A stretch of 64,000 bases of DNA, taken from NCBI GenBank assembly GCA_036271795.1, contig DATAZY010000011.1, forward strand, positions 75,219-139,218, read 5' to 3'. The notes beneath the pieces are model-generated. The model had not been told where the DNA came from. It ran no database searches and saw only the letters and a program-made list of their open reading frames with translations. This DNA is from Galbitalea sp036271795. Lineage in GTDB: Bacteria > Actinomycetota > Actinomycetes > Actinomycetales > Microbacteriaceae. A program made the position numbers and the translations under genes. Each line of letters opens with the position of its first letter. The first letter of the stretch is position 1. Positions 17,248 to 26,399 of the stretch are shown piece by piece.

Positions 17248-20200
17248 ATGAGCGTCAAACGTAGGACTGTTCGGGGCGTGGTCACTGCATTAGCGCTCGT
17301 CATTGGAACGATGACCGTCCCTCTTCTTAGCGCTCCCCTAGGCGCCGCGGCCGCGATACCGGGAAGTCAGGAAGCGGGGAGCCAATCCCTGGAGGCCGAA
17401 AGCGCGACACTCGGCGGGAGCGCAACTGCGGCGAGTTGTGCCGCCTGCTCCGGAGGGCAAAGAGTCGGATACATTGGAGACGGGAGCGGCACGGTGACGT
17501 TTTCCGTGACAGTAGCGACCGCGGGGGACTGGGGCCTTTCTCTCGCCTATTTCCTGGACGGCACTCGTACATTCGACGTAGCAGTTAACGGCGGGACTCC
17601 AGTAGCCGTGTCAGTTTCAGGCACTACTTGGAACGACTATGTGAACTATCAGGGCATCGATGTGACCCTCAACTCTGGCAGTAACACCATCGTGATTTCC
17701 AACCCAACCGCCTACGCTCCGGATCTCGACCGAATACTCCTCTGGCCCGACGCTGACGGACAGTCGGTGTTCGATTATTCGAGTGCCGTCCCGACTTCGA
17801 CGACCACACTGGAACAATCCAGCGTGCGTAACTACGCGGGATACCAGACGTCGAAGTTGGACATGGCCGACCCCGACGGAAGCGGTGGCACTGAAATACT
17901 CACTACCGTCGATCAGGCCCTACAAAAGATAAAAGAAGCGAGCCTCTTGGACGGCGATGCGCCAAAGATCGTGTATCTCGAAGGCTGGCAGTACGAGGGC
18001 CACGACTCGGGATATCCGTCCTGGGACGAGGTCAATCCGGCGCTCAAGCGTCCCGAGGATGCGACGGCCGCCGACAGCATCAACTGGCTTATCGGGGCGG
18101 CACAGGCCTACAACACGGTCGTCTCGCTCCATATCAATATGAAGGATGCGTACAACGACGGCACGGTCGTGGAGGACCCGCTGTACAGCGTGTACGGACC
18201 TTCCGGCGCTGACCTTCTCGACCGTTGTGCTGGCACGGATCCCAATTCCGACGACACGACCAGCGCCTGCGAACAAAACTCGGAGAGTGCAGGCGCCCTC
18301 GAATTGGCGGACGTGTCATACAGCGGCGCTCGTGACGGTTACTGGGTCAACTTCACCAGGGAGTGGCAGTCAGGCTACGCGCAGAGCAGGATAAACGACC
18401 TGCTCGCCGAGATTCCCAATCTCCGCGAATCAGGCACAATCCACATCGATGCTTATTACCCCGGTTCGAGCGGTGGACCGAACAATGATCTTTCAACGCG
18501 TTACCCAGATAGCTATGTGATCGACACCTACCACGGAACGACGTACGCCCAGGAAGAAGCCACCCAGCGCCAGGTGTTCCGCTACTGGCGCGCGCAGGGA
18601 ATGGACGTCACGTCAGAAAACCTTGAGCAACTGGGTCTTCAGCCCGCCGCGTGGCTGCTCGACGGAACAAACTCCGTCGACGGTGCGACGACCGCAGACG
18701 TAGTAATGCGTCCCGGATCGCTCGTCACATTGGGCGAGTCGGTTGTCAACAGGGATTCGCTTCCCGATGGAGGGTTGGGGAACAATGGAGAGGGCGACGG
18801 CGACGAGATCAATTTCCTGCAGGGCGCCAGTGCGCATCAGGAAGGGAACTGGGATCACTGGAACTTCGCGAATCTCTACAGTCACGACTTTGCCTTAGAC
18901 ACGTTGCCATTCCTGTATCTCAATACCCTCACCAAATCGTCGTTCTCGGGCAATAAGCTCACGTATTCGGGGGGCGTCGTCGCCGACGCGAGCGAGAGCT
19001 CCGAAAGTGAGTGGAACATAACTCAAGGCGGCAACTACTTGCGCATCGGAGATGATGACTTCTTCCCAGCGACGTGGGTGACAGGACATCTTGAAATAAT
19101 GGCCTACAGCGACGAAGGTTACGCAACTGAAGACCTGACATCTCGATCTTGGACGCTGCCATCCACGTGGTCCGCTGTAACGAATGTCGACGTCTACCAG
19201 ACGAGCGCCAACGGATACATCCCAGTCGCTCAGGGCCTGCCCGTCACGTCAAACCAGGTTACGCTCGACCTGACTGCGGGTCAGCTCGTGGTAATTGTGC
19301 CAAGTGGGACCGCGATGTCCCCCATCGCACCGCAGGAAACGGACGTTGCGCAGGCGAAGTTCGGTGCATCGATCCTCACGGACAACGGCTCCAACCTTCC
19401 AGCTAACAGCAGTGCGAACGCGATCGACGGAAGCCTGTTCGACGCATGGATCGGTACTGGCCCCATCTCGCCGTCCTATCACGCAACGATGACCGTAGAC
19501 CTTGGGGTCGAGCGCCCGATCACGCATATCACCCAAGTCTTTGCCGATAACGACGGCGCCTCTTACTCGTTCACGCTGGAGGGATCCAACAATGCCCCTT
19601 CCGGCTACCAAACAATCGCGACGTACACAGACACCCCCGGAAACACGTTCGATACGCCGGTAAACGGATCATTCAGGTATGTGAGGCTAACGATCACCGG
19701 GATCTCCGAAACAAATGACTGGAACGGAACCGACTTCTACGAAAACCAGGACTGGCCGGACAGCCGCGAGTTGGAGGTGTGGTCGCCCGACATGAACCTT
19801 TCGCCGGCCGCAACCTTCACCTCAAGCACCGACAACGGAAACGCCGCGAACAACGCACAAGACGGAAGCACTGCAACGGCGTGGGTTGCGTCCAGCGGAA
19901 CGATGCCTCAATCCCTAATAGTCAACCTAGGTGCGCCGAGAGCGGTGGACGCCGTGGAGCAGCTCTTCAATGATGGCGATGCGCACTCGTATTCGTACGA
20001 GATCGACAGCTCCTCAAACGGAACGACATGGACACCACTCACCACGAGGAGCACCGTAAGCCAACACGACCACATCGAATACCTTGCCAATGATGACGGC
20101 GGCGGCGTTACTACCGGCGTGATGACTCAGTATCTGCGCCTGCTCATAACCGGAAGTAGCGGGGGCGGCTGGGCATCCTCCCAAGAACTCCGAATCCTAG

Positions 20201-20616
20201 GACCGGCATACGTCGCCACCTCAGGCACCTATTCAGAGTCAGGCGACAACGGAAACGGGGTCGCACAGGCACACGATGGGTTCTGGAGCACCGCTTGGGT
20301 CGCACCTAGCGGCTCCTTCTCACCGGCACCTTACGTAGAGGTAACTTTCGGGAGCACTCAGAAAATTGTCGGGATCGAGCAGGCGTTCGCGAATGAAGGT
20401 GACGGAAGCGCATACACCTATCAGATACAAACATCGCAGAACGGGACAACCTGGAACACTCTCGACTCGGAGACCGCGACGACAGCGACGGAAAACACCG
20501 TTAGCACGATCGCGGCCACTTCAACAACGAGGAACGCAGAATACGCGCGGCTGGTGGTGAGCGGGATCACGAACTCACATTGGGCGAACAGTCTCGAATT
20601 CGAAGTACTCGAGTAA
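17248..20616 (+). CDS. Secreted GH101-like glycosidase with CBM35-like and three discoidin domains
   Basis: This exported enzyme of 1122 residues has a Sec signal peptide (1-36, ending GAAAA) and a CBM35-like beta-sandwich at about 48-167 (LEAESATLGG ... DLDRILLW). A GH101-like catalytic region covers about 205-690, followed by three F5/8-discoidin or CBM32-type modules at about 700-860, 870-995 and 1000-1122. VYLEGWQYEGHDSGYP, SLHINMKDAY, TIHIDAYYPG (candidate nucleophile Asp401) and GMDVTSEN (candidate acid/base Glu457) match the order of endo-alpha-N-acetylgalactosaminidase motifs. It is shorter than the known enzymes, with no C-terminal anchor. AAAGGAGAGGG precedes the ATG, and a LacI-type operator lies upstream. 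O-glycan cleavage is inferred; the exact substrate is open. Confidence 0.75.
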   Translation: MSVKRRTVRGVVTALALVIGTMTVPLLSAPLGAAAAIPGSQEAGSQSLEAESATLGGSATAASCAACSGGQRVGYIGDGSGTVTFSVTVATAGDWGLSLAYFLDGTRTFDVAVNGGTPVAVSVSGTTWNDYVNYQGIDVTLNSGSNTIVISNPTAYAPDLDRILLWPDADGQSVFDYSSAVPTSTTTLEQSSVRNYAGYQTSKLDMADPDGSGGTEILTTVDQALQKIKEASLLDGDAPKIVYLEGWQYEGHDSGYPSWDEVNPALKRPEDATAADSINWLIGAAQAYNTVVSLHINMKDAYNDGTVVEDPLYSVYGPSGADLLDRCAGTDPNSDDTTSACEQNSESAGALELADVSYSGARDGYWVNFTREWQSGYAQSRINDLLAEIPNLRESGTIHIDAYYPGSSGGPNNDLSTRYPDSYVIDTYHGTTYAQEEATQRQVFRYWRAQGMDVTSENLEQLGLQPAAWLLDGTNSVDGATTADVVMRPGSLVTLGESVVNRDSLPDGGLGNNGEGDGDEINFLQGASAHQEGNWDHWNFANLYSHDFALDTLPFLYLNTLTKSSFSGNKLTYSGGVVADASESSESEWNITQGGNYLRIGDDDFFPATWVTGHLEIMAYSDEGYATEDLTSRSWTLPSTWSAVTNVDVYQTSANGYIPVAQGLPVTSNQVTLDLTAGQLVVIVPSGTAMSPIAPQETDVAQAKFGASILTDNGSNLPANSSANAIDGSLFDAWIGTGPISPSYHATMTVDLGVERPITHITQVFADNDGASYSFTLEGSNNAPSGYQTIATYTDTPGNTFDTPVNGSFRYVRLTITGISETNDWNGTDFYENQDWPDSRELEVWSPDMNLSPAATFTSSTDNGNAANNAQDGSTATAWVASSGTMPQSLIVNLGAPRAVDAVEQLFNDGDAHSYSYEIDSSSNGTTWTPLTTRSTVSQHDHIEYLANDDGGGVTTGVMTQYLRLLITGSSGGGWASSQELRILGPAYVATSGTYSESGDNGNGVAQAHDGFWSTAWVAPSGSFSPAPYVEVTFGSTQKIVGIEQAFANEGDGSAYTYQIQTSQNGTTWNTLDSETATTATENTVSTIAATSTTRNAEYARLVVSGITNSHWANSLEFEVLE

Positions 20617-20757
20617 GGCGACAATCTATCGGAAGGAGGGGTGCGGCGTGATCCCAACCCGGGTCACGCCGTGGGGATCTCTCCGCCCGTCGCGAATCTT
20701 AGCGACGGATCTCCGACGGTGTCACGGGCATTTGAAAAGCAGAGGACACATCGCGAT

Positions 20758-22119
20758 ATGGCCAATCAGGGGCGCAGATACCTCTTGGTGGGCGCCGGCA
20801 GTCGGGCAAGTCTGTACGTAGACGCGCTGATACGGCGGGGGTCAGACTCCGCCACGCTCATCGCCATCTGCGACTCCAACCCGGTCCGAGCTGAGTACCA
20901 CCTGAAACGTGCACGCGCCGCGGGTAGGACCATCCAGTTCGTGCACCCCGACGATCTCGAACGAGCTATCTCTGAGCTGAAAGTCGACCGCGTGATCGTC
21001 GCCGCGCCGGACTTAATGCACGCGATTTTTGTGGAGCGATCCCTTCGCGCGGGTGCAGACGTTGTCGTAGAGAAGCCGCTGACGATTGATATTGAGGGAG
21101 TTCACCGTATTGCCGCCGCGGTCGCGGAGACACAACGCGAAGTAGTGGTCGGATTCAACTACCGCTATTCACCACGCAACTCCGCCGTGAAGCAACTAAT
21201 AAGCAGCGGCGCAATTGGCGAGGTCACAAGCATCCACTTTGAGTGGATGCTCGACACCGTGCACGGTGCCGACTATTTCCGGCGCTGGCATCGCGAAAAG
21301 ATCAATTCGGGGGGCCTACTTGTCCACAAGGCGTCCCACCACTTCGATTTGGTCAACTGGTGGATAGCCGATACTCCGCGAAGCGTTTTCGCCCGCGGGG
21401 GCCTTCGATTTTACGGTCGAGAAAACGCCCAGTCGCGGGGACTCGAGGTTCGTCCGTCACGGGGAACTCACGATTACCCACGATTTCCGTTTGAAATGGA
21501 CCTGCGAGATGATGACTTCGAGCGGCAACTCTACTTAGAAGCGGAGGCCGCCGACGGATACATTCGTGACAAGGATGTCTTTGGTTCGGGCATCACGATC
21601 GAGGACACCCTCTCCGTTCTGGTCGACTACTCCGGCGGGGCGACGATGTCATACTCGCTGCTGGCATACTCCCCGTGGGAGGGCTACCGGGTGGCCTTCA
21701 ACGGTACCGGCGGGCGTCTCGATCTGGAGGTAGTGGAGCGCGCCGAGTCTCAGCTCCATGAGCACAGCGGATCTGATGCTACTGTCGAATCCAACGTGCA
21801 GAGCGAGAAATCCGTGCGTGATGTCGGCGAGAGATTGATTTTGCAGCAGCACTGGGGCCGTGCGCGTGAGCTCATGATCGAGCAAGCGGTCGGTGGGCAC
21901 GGCGGCGGTGACTCAGCGCTCCTATCGAGCTTGTTCGATGAGAAAGAACCCGATCCCCTTGGGAGGCAATCGGACTGGGTTGATGGTGTTCGCGCTGCGG
22001 CTGTCGGCATCGCCGGGAATCGAGCACTGGACATGCAGCGTGCAGTGCTTATCAGTGAACTTGATCTCGGCGTTAACTTGTCCAGGCCCTCCATAGGCGG
22101 CCGGCGCCACCTCCCATGA
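20758..22119 (+). CDS. Gfo/Idh/MocA family NAD(P)-dependent oxidoreductase
   Basis: This cytoplasmic protein of 453 residues has an N-terminal Rossmann fold (RRYLLVGAGSRASLYVDALI), VVVEKPLTID with the conserved EKP motif, and a C-terminal substrate domain including SGGLLVHKASHHFDLVNWW, where the His pair probably handles the sugar. I chose ATG 20758, where homology begins. A GTG at 20641, one base after a strong GGAAGGAGG, would add 39 residues of unusual composition. It follows the GH101-like gene in the same direction. Members oxidise sugars or inositols, and some (GH109 type) are NAD-dependent glycosidases, so an alpha-GalNAc-handling role is possible but unproven. LacI is convergent downstream. 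Confidence 0.85.
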   Translation: MANQGRRYLLVGAGSRASLYVDALIRRGSDSATLIAICDSNPVRAEYHLKRARAAGRTIQFVHPDDLERAISELKVDRVIVAAPDLMHAIFVERSLRAGADVVVEKPLTIDIEGVHRIAAAVAETQREVVVGFNYRYSPRNSAVKQLISSGAIGEVTSIHFEWMLDTVHGADYFRRWHREKINSGGLLVHKASHHFDLVNWWIADTPRSVFARGGLRFYGRENAQSRGLEVRPSRGTHDYPRFPFEMDLRDDDFERQLYLEAEAADGYIRDKDVFGSGITIEDTLSVLVDYSGGATMSYSLLAYSPWEGYRVAFNGTGGRLDLEVVERAESQLHEHSGSDATVESNVQSEKSVRDVGERLILQQHWGRARELMIEQAVGGHGGGDSALLSSLFDEKEPDPLGRQSDWVDGVRAAAVGIAGNRALDMQRAVLISELDLGVNLSRPSIGGRRHLP

Positions 22120-22149
22120 GAGCGGAACCGGCACGTGGAGATGGCCCGA

Positions 22150-23160
22150 TCAGAGGTCAGCCCTGGGTGATGCCGTTGACTCACGCACCTTCAACTCGGG
22201 TCGGACACGTGCAAGCGGCGGCAGGCTCACTGTGGGATCGATCTGCCGCAGAAGCGTATCAACGGCGATTCGACCCTGTTGCTTGGTATTCTGCGCGATC
22301 GTGGTCAGCGGTGGACGAAAAAACTCAGCTTCGGCAATGTCGTCGAAGCCAACCACACTGACGTCTGATGGCACGGCCAATCCCTTGTCATTCAAGCTGG
22401 CAATCGCGCCCAATGCCATTTGATCATTGGCCGCAACCATCGCTGTGAAGTCGATTGACCCCAAGTCGGCAATTACTCCATAGCCTGATCTCGCTGACCA
22501 GTCACCCACACCAATGCCCGTTGAGATCAACCCACGATGTTCGAGGGTCGCAGCGTATGCCGCGGCCCGGTTGCGAGCCGAGAGCGTTTCGCGGGGACCG
22601 GAGATCAGGAAAAAGCGTTCGTGGCCCAAGCCAGCCAGATGGTCGATCAACATTGTCATTCCGAGTTGATTGATGCTTTGCTCGTCGTCGTCGTCCGCGG
22701 CGTGCGCGATGTGCACCGGAAGCAGTAGCCTGCCGGGGTTTATCGGCGCTGCGACCTCATCGGACGGTGAAACGGCGATAATCCCCGCAAACTCTCGTCC
22801 CTTCAGGAGATCGATTGAGGACTCCGTCCCGACTGGATCCTGCGAGGCGACAGTGACGATCTCAAGGAAGTAGCCAGCTTCGCGCGCCCGCTCCGATGCT
22901 CCCTGAATGATCAAGCTCGGGCCGATCTCAGAGATATCGTGCACAATCGCGCCGATGACACGGGACTTTCGCGTGGTAAGAGTCCGAGCCGCCTGGTTTG
23001 GGTGGTAGTCGAGTTCGGAGAGGGCCTTCTCGATACGCGCGCGAAGTTCCGGATTGACGTTCGATGCACCTTTGACCAGGCGCGAAACGGTCTGGTGTGA
23101 CACGCCCGCTAGCCGCGCGACATCGTAGATTGTGGATGGACGCGAGTCCGACATGTTCAT
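22150..23160 (-). CDS. LacI-family transcriptional repressor of the glycan locus
   Basis: This repressor of 336 residues has an N-terminal helix-turn-helix (about residues 10-30: TIYDVARLAGVSHQTVSRLVKG), the hinge (LDYHPNQAARTLTTRKS) and a periplasmic-binding-protein-like core that binds a sugar effector. It diverges from the ABC importer gene. The intervening region holds two palindromes, GATTACCGATAAC (23181-23193) and GATTACCGGTAAC (23226-23238), and two more identical sites lie before the GH101-like and aldo/keto reductase genes. The natural reading is autoregulation plus repression of the whole cluster, relieved by a galactose- or mannose-containing sugar. The effector is inference. Confidence 0.9.
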   Translation of the reverse strand: MNMSDSRPSTIYDVARLAGVSHQTVSRLVKGASNVNPELRARIEKALSELDYHPNQAARTLTTRKSRVIGAIVHDISEIGPSLIIQGASERAREAGYFLEIVTVASQDPVGTESSIDLLKGREFAGIIAVSPSDEVAAPINPGRLLLPVHIAHAADDDDEQSINQLGMTMLIDHLAGLGHERFFLISGPRETLSARNRAAAYAATLEHRGLISTGIGVGDWSARSGYGVIADLGSIDFTAMVAANDQMALGAIASLNDKGLAVPSDVSVVGFDDIAEAEFFRPPLTTIAQNTKQQGRIAVDTLLRQIDPTVSLPPLARVRPELKVRESTASPRADL

Positions 23161-23180
23161 TTGGGCTCCGGGTTATTTTC

Positions 23181-23193
23181 GATTACCGATAAC
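23181..23193. promoter_or_regulatory. LacI-type operator (copy 3, one mismatch)
   Basis: GATTACCGATAAC lies 21 bases from the lacI start. It differs by one base from the other three copies, as a weaker autoregulatory site might. Confidence 0.7.
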
Positions 23194-23225
23194 ACCATAT
23201 TGCCGTCCGGTGGCAATCGGCACTG

Positions 23226-23238
23226 GATTACCGGTAAC
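23226..23238. promoter_or_regulatory. LacI-type operator (copy 4)
   Basis: GATTACCGGTAAC is identical to copies 1 and 2. It lies 133 bases before the sugar-binding-protein start, on the importer side of the divergent region. Confidence 0.75.
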
Positions 23239-23370
23239 TTCTATTGTAGAGTCGAGGCCGCGGCGAGCAGAGTTCACACATCGAATCCCGAATCTGCTCT
23301 TTCAACTCGTCCGCCCGGGACCAACCGCAATACCTGCGGGCCCGAAAACGCACCAGCACAAAGGAGTGAA

Positions 23371-24633
23371 ATGAAAAACAAACTGATCATGGTCGCCGCA
23401 GCCGCAGCGATTGTCACGCTCGGCCTCGCCGGCTGCTCGGCAAGCAGTCCAGCGAGCACCAAGAAGACCACTCTCACGGTGGTCGGTTGGAAGGGTCAGG
23501 GTGCAAATCTGGCCGACATCCCCACCCTGAACAAGGCATTCGAGAAGGCGTACCCCAACATCAAGCTCGATTACACATATGTGGACGACTCCAACTACAC
23601 CACCTACAACAACCCCAGGCTCGCTGGAGGCGATGCCGCGGACGTCATCATGGTGGACACCCCCGAGATCCGTAGCTGGGGCAAGCAGGGATATCTCGCC
23701 AATCTCTCCGGCCTCACGGCGGTGTCTGAACAGGACTCAACCTACAAAGCCGATGCTGGGGTCGGCGGGGAAACTTACGCGGTCGTCTCCGAAAGCACCC
23801 CTGTTGGCCTGTTTACCAACCTGGACCTTTTGAAAAAGGATGGCATCAACTCTGCACCCACCGATTGGCCCACTTTCATCAAAGACTTGGAGACCCTGAA
23901 GTCGGATGGCGACGGGGGCTTGGTTCTGGCTCAGAAGAACCTGTTCGGCGGATCGGCGATCATGAAACTGATGGCATCGAACTTCGTTGCCTCTGACTGG
24001 GCTGAGAACTACGACGCGGGCAACACAACCTTCGGTAAGTCGTGGGGCCAATCGATCAGCGAGCTCAAGGAACTTTTCGATAAGGGACTTGTCGATCCGA
24101 AGCTGTCTCTCGGACTTGATGAGAACGTCGACGCGCCGCCGCAGTTCGAGGCCGGCAAGTGGGCGTTCATGCCAACTGGTTCGTGGGAGTTGTCCACACT
24201 CAAGTCCGCGACAAAAGAGAACATCGCATTCATCCCGTTCCCCGGTGGCGCCAAGGGTTCTCAGCCGAAGACCTTCGTCTTCGTGGGAACTGGATGGGCG
24301 ATCAATGCGAAGACGAAAAACTCTGCCGCGGCAAAGGACTACATCAACTTCATGTCTGAACCGAAGCAGGCTGAGGCGTACCTCAAGGCCGATTCTGCAT
24401 TTAGTACGTTGAAGGACGTGAAGTCCCCGAATGTACCGGAGGATGCTGCTGTGGTCAAAGCCGCGGCCGACGGTGACATGCTGCCGTCGACCATCGACGA
24501 TCTGAATAGCACCGGAGCGGCCACCGCGTTCAACACCGCCATCGAAAATCTATTCATTAATCCGTCCTTGACCACCAGCGACGAATTGAAGACTCTGAAC
24601 TCGACGGTCACTCCGACACCGCCAACGAAATAG
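23371..24633 (+). CDS. ABC sugar transporter, extracellular solute-binding lipoprotein
   Basis: This family-1 solute-binding protein of 420 residues delivers an oligosaccharide to the importer. The N terminus has a lipoprotein signal with LAGC (Cys22 acylated). The body contains LTVVGWKGQGANLADIPTLNKAFEKAYPNIKL, YTTYNNPRLAGGDAADVIMVDTPEI and the hinge GKWAFMPTGSWEL. I chose ATG 23371 because AAAGGAG precedes it and the signal peptide starts there; the frame is open 70 codons upstream without meaning. It heads an operon with two permeases and three glycosidases. A strong stem-loop follows its stop. Confidence 0.92.
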   Translation: MKNKLIMVAAAAAIVTLGLAGCSASSPASTKKTTLTVVGWKGQGANLADIPTLNKAFEKAYPNIKLDYTYVDDSNYTTYNNPRLAGGDAADVIMVDTPEIRSWGKQGYLANLSGLTAVSEQDSTYKADAGVGGETYAVVSESTPVGLFTNLDLLKKDGINSAPTDWPTFIKDLETLKSDGDGGLVLAQKNLFGGSAIMKLMASNFVASDWAENYDAGNTTFGKSWGQSISELKELFDKGLVDPKLSLGLDENVDAPPQFEAGKWAFMPTGSWELSTLKSATKENIAFIPFPGGAKGSQPKTFVFVGTGWAINAKTKNSAAAKDYINFMSEPKQAEAYLKADSAFSTLKDVKSPNVPEDAAVVKAAADGDMLPSTIDDLNSTGAATAFNTAIENLFINPSLTTSDELKTLNSTVTPTPPTK

Positions 24634-24645
24634 CCAACTCGATAC

Positions 24646-24680
24646 GGTGTCGCCGGTGCCGAACAGGCGCCGGCGACACC
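24646..24680 (+). terminator. Stem-loop between binding-protein and permease genes
   Basis: GGTGTCGCCGG (24646-24656) pairs perfectly with CCGGCGACACC (24670-24680). Four further inner pairs leave a five-base loop. No T-run follows, so it more likely stabilises the binding-protein mRNA or attenuates the downstream genes than fully terminates. Confidence 0.6.
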
Positions 24681-24714
24681 GCCATGTCACTCTCGACCGC
24701 AAGGACCCCAACAG

Positions 24715-25584
24715 ATGCGCTTGACTACGCGCGCCGCCATACTCTTCATGCTCCCGGCCTTTGTGCTCTACGCCACTTTCATCGTGTTTCCGACACTTCG
24801 CGGCATTGGTCTGAGTTTCACCGATGCGCAGGGGGTCGTCGGCGGAAACTTCGTCGGACTAGACAATTATGTCCGACTTTTTGGTGATCCAGCTGTCCTG
24901 TCGGCTTTGCTTAATACGCTGGTCTTCGCGGTCATTGTGACTGTCGGCCAGAACGTTCTGGCCCTGGCCCTCGCGTACTGGCTCCAGAGCCTTCCCCGGC
25001 TACAAGCGATTGCGCGGGCCGGCATCCTGCTGCCATCGATGATGGCGTTCATCGCCGTGGGCTTTGTGTGGAATTTCATTTACTCGCCGATCGACGGTCC
25101 CCTCGACTCGGTGATGAACGCGGTCGGCCTCCGCGGTCTCGAACACATCTGGCTGGGGGATCCCACGACTGCGCTCACCGCGGTGGCGGTAACCAATATC
25201 TGGATGTATATGGGTTATTCGGCCACGATCTACCTCGCAGGATATTTCGCCATTCCGGAGAACATTATGGAGGCCGCCAAGATCGACGGGGCGACTGGGT
25301 GGGCGCGATTTAGGACTGTTGACTGGCCCCTTTTGGCGCCAGCGCTCACGATTAACGTCACGCTGACCACAATCGGCTCACTTCGAGTCTTCGATCCGAT
25401 TTTAGTCATGACCGGCGGTGGCCCCGGGAATGCGACCCAGTCGCTCAGCTACCTGGTGTATACGAACACCACCCAGTTCCAGTTCGGCTATGCGACCGCC
25501 ATCGCCGTTGTCTTGCTAGTGCTCACCGTGATCGTTGCGATTACACAGACCACCATATTCAGAAGGCGTGAAATCGAATGGTAA
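24715..25584 (+). CDS. ABC sugar transporter permease (MalF/UgpA-like)
   Basis: This integral membrane permease of 289 residues has six predicted helices. EAAKIDGATGWARFRTVDWPLLAP is the EAA loop that docks the ATPase. The N terminus LTTRAAILFMLPAFVLYATFIVFPTLRGIGLSFTD is typical of the MalF-like class. Its stop overlaps the next permease by seven bases (25578-25584). No ATP-binding gene is in the operon, so a shared MsmX/MsiK-type ATPase encoded elsewhere must energise it. Confidence 0.92.
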   Translation: MRLTTRAAILFMLPAFVLYATFIVFPTLRGIGLSFTDAQGVVGGNFVGLDNYVRLFGDPAVLSALLNTLVFAVIVTVGQNVLALALAYWLQSLPRLQAIARAGILLPSMMAFIAVGFVWNFIYSPIDGPLDSVMNAVGLRGLEHIWLGDPTTALTAVAVTNIWMYMGYSATIYLAGYFAIPENIMEAAKIDGATGWARFRTVDWPLLAPALTINVTLTTIGSLRVFDPILVMTGGGPGNATQSLSYLVYTNTTQFQFGYATAIAVVLLVLTVIVAITQTTIFRRREIEW

Positions 25585-26399
25585 AGGTCAAGCAGTCCAT
25601 TTCGGGCGTATTGCTCATTGTCGTGACGGTGCTCGTATTGCTGCCGATTCTGCTGGTAATCGTCAACTCATTTCGGACGAACCATAGCCTTGCGGTCAGC
25701 CCGATCGGACTTCCTACATCGCTCGACCTCAGCAACTTCGGCTACGTGATCACCCACATGAATTTTTTTCGGGGAGTGGGCATCAGCACTTTGATCACTG
25801 CCTCCTCCGTTGCTTTGATTCTTCTCATCGGGTCCGCCGCATCGTGGGCCATCGCACGCACGACGAGACGTTGGGCCTCAGGCGTGTATCGACTCTTCAT
25901 TGCTGGTCTCACCATTCCCGTCTTTGTCATGGCAACGCCGCTCTATCTTGAGGCACTGCAACTGGGCTTATTGAACAATCTCGTCGCCGTGATCCTTGTT
26001 TACACTGCATTCAACATGCCGTTTGCCGTGTTCTTCTATACCAGCTTTCTGCGTTCGGTTCCTCAGGAACTGGAGGAGGCAGCTGCGATCGACGGGTGTG
26101 GTCCGCTCAGGACGTACTGGCACATCATTCTTCCGATGCTTCGCCCGAGTTCAGCAGCAATGGCGGTCTTCATTGCCATTTCGATCTGGAACGATGTGAC
26201 AGTGCCACTACTGCTTCTTGATTCCCAGGACGTGCAGCCACTGACGCTGTCGATCTATTCGTTTGTCGGGACCGAAGGTGGGATACAGCAATCGCAACTC
26301 TTCCCAGCCGTACTTTTGGCAACTCTCCCGCTCTTCATACTTTTCCTCGTCTTCCAGCGCTACATCGTCGCTGGAATATCTGCTGGAGTCGGCAAGTGA
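25578..26399 (+). CDS. ABC sugar transporter permease (MalG/UgpE-like)
   Basis: This partner permease of 273 residues has six helices and the EAA loop EEAAAIDGCGPLRTYWHIILPMLRPS. The start ATG lies inside the end of the first permease gene, and its stop overlaps the alpha-galactosidase start in GTGA (26396-26399), so the genes are translationally linked. With the lipoprotein at 23371 it forms a CUT1-type oligosaccharide importer. Confidence 0.92.
   Translation: MVKVKQSISGVLLIVVTVLVLLPILLVIVNSFRTNHSLAVSPIGLPTSLDLSNFGYVITHMNFFRGVGISTLITASSVALILLIGSAASWAIARTTRRWASGVYRLFIAGLTIPVFVMATPLYLEALQLGLLNNLVAVILVYTAFNMPFAVFFYTSFLRSVPQELEEAAAIDGCGPLRTYWHIILPMLRPSSAAMAVFIAISIWNDVTVPLLLLDSQDVQPLTLSIYSFVGTEGGIQQSQLFPAVLLATLPLFILFLVFQRYIVAGISAGVGK

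Noticed and set aside
20641..20757. Upstream extension of the Gfo/Idh/MocA protein from GTG 20641
   Set aside because: Very strong ribosome-like sequence but only one base of spacing, and the added 39 residues have no family match. Kept ATG 20758, while noting that GTG 20648 in another frame could be a short leader.
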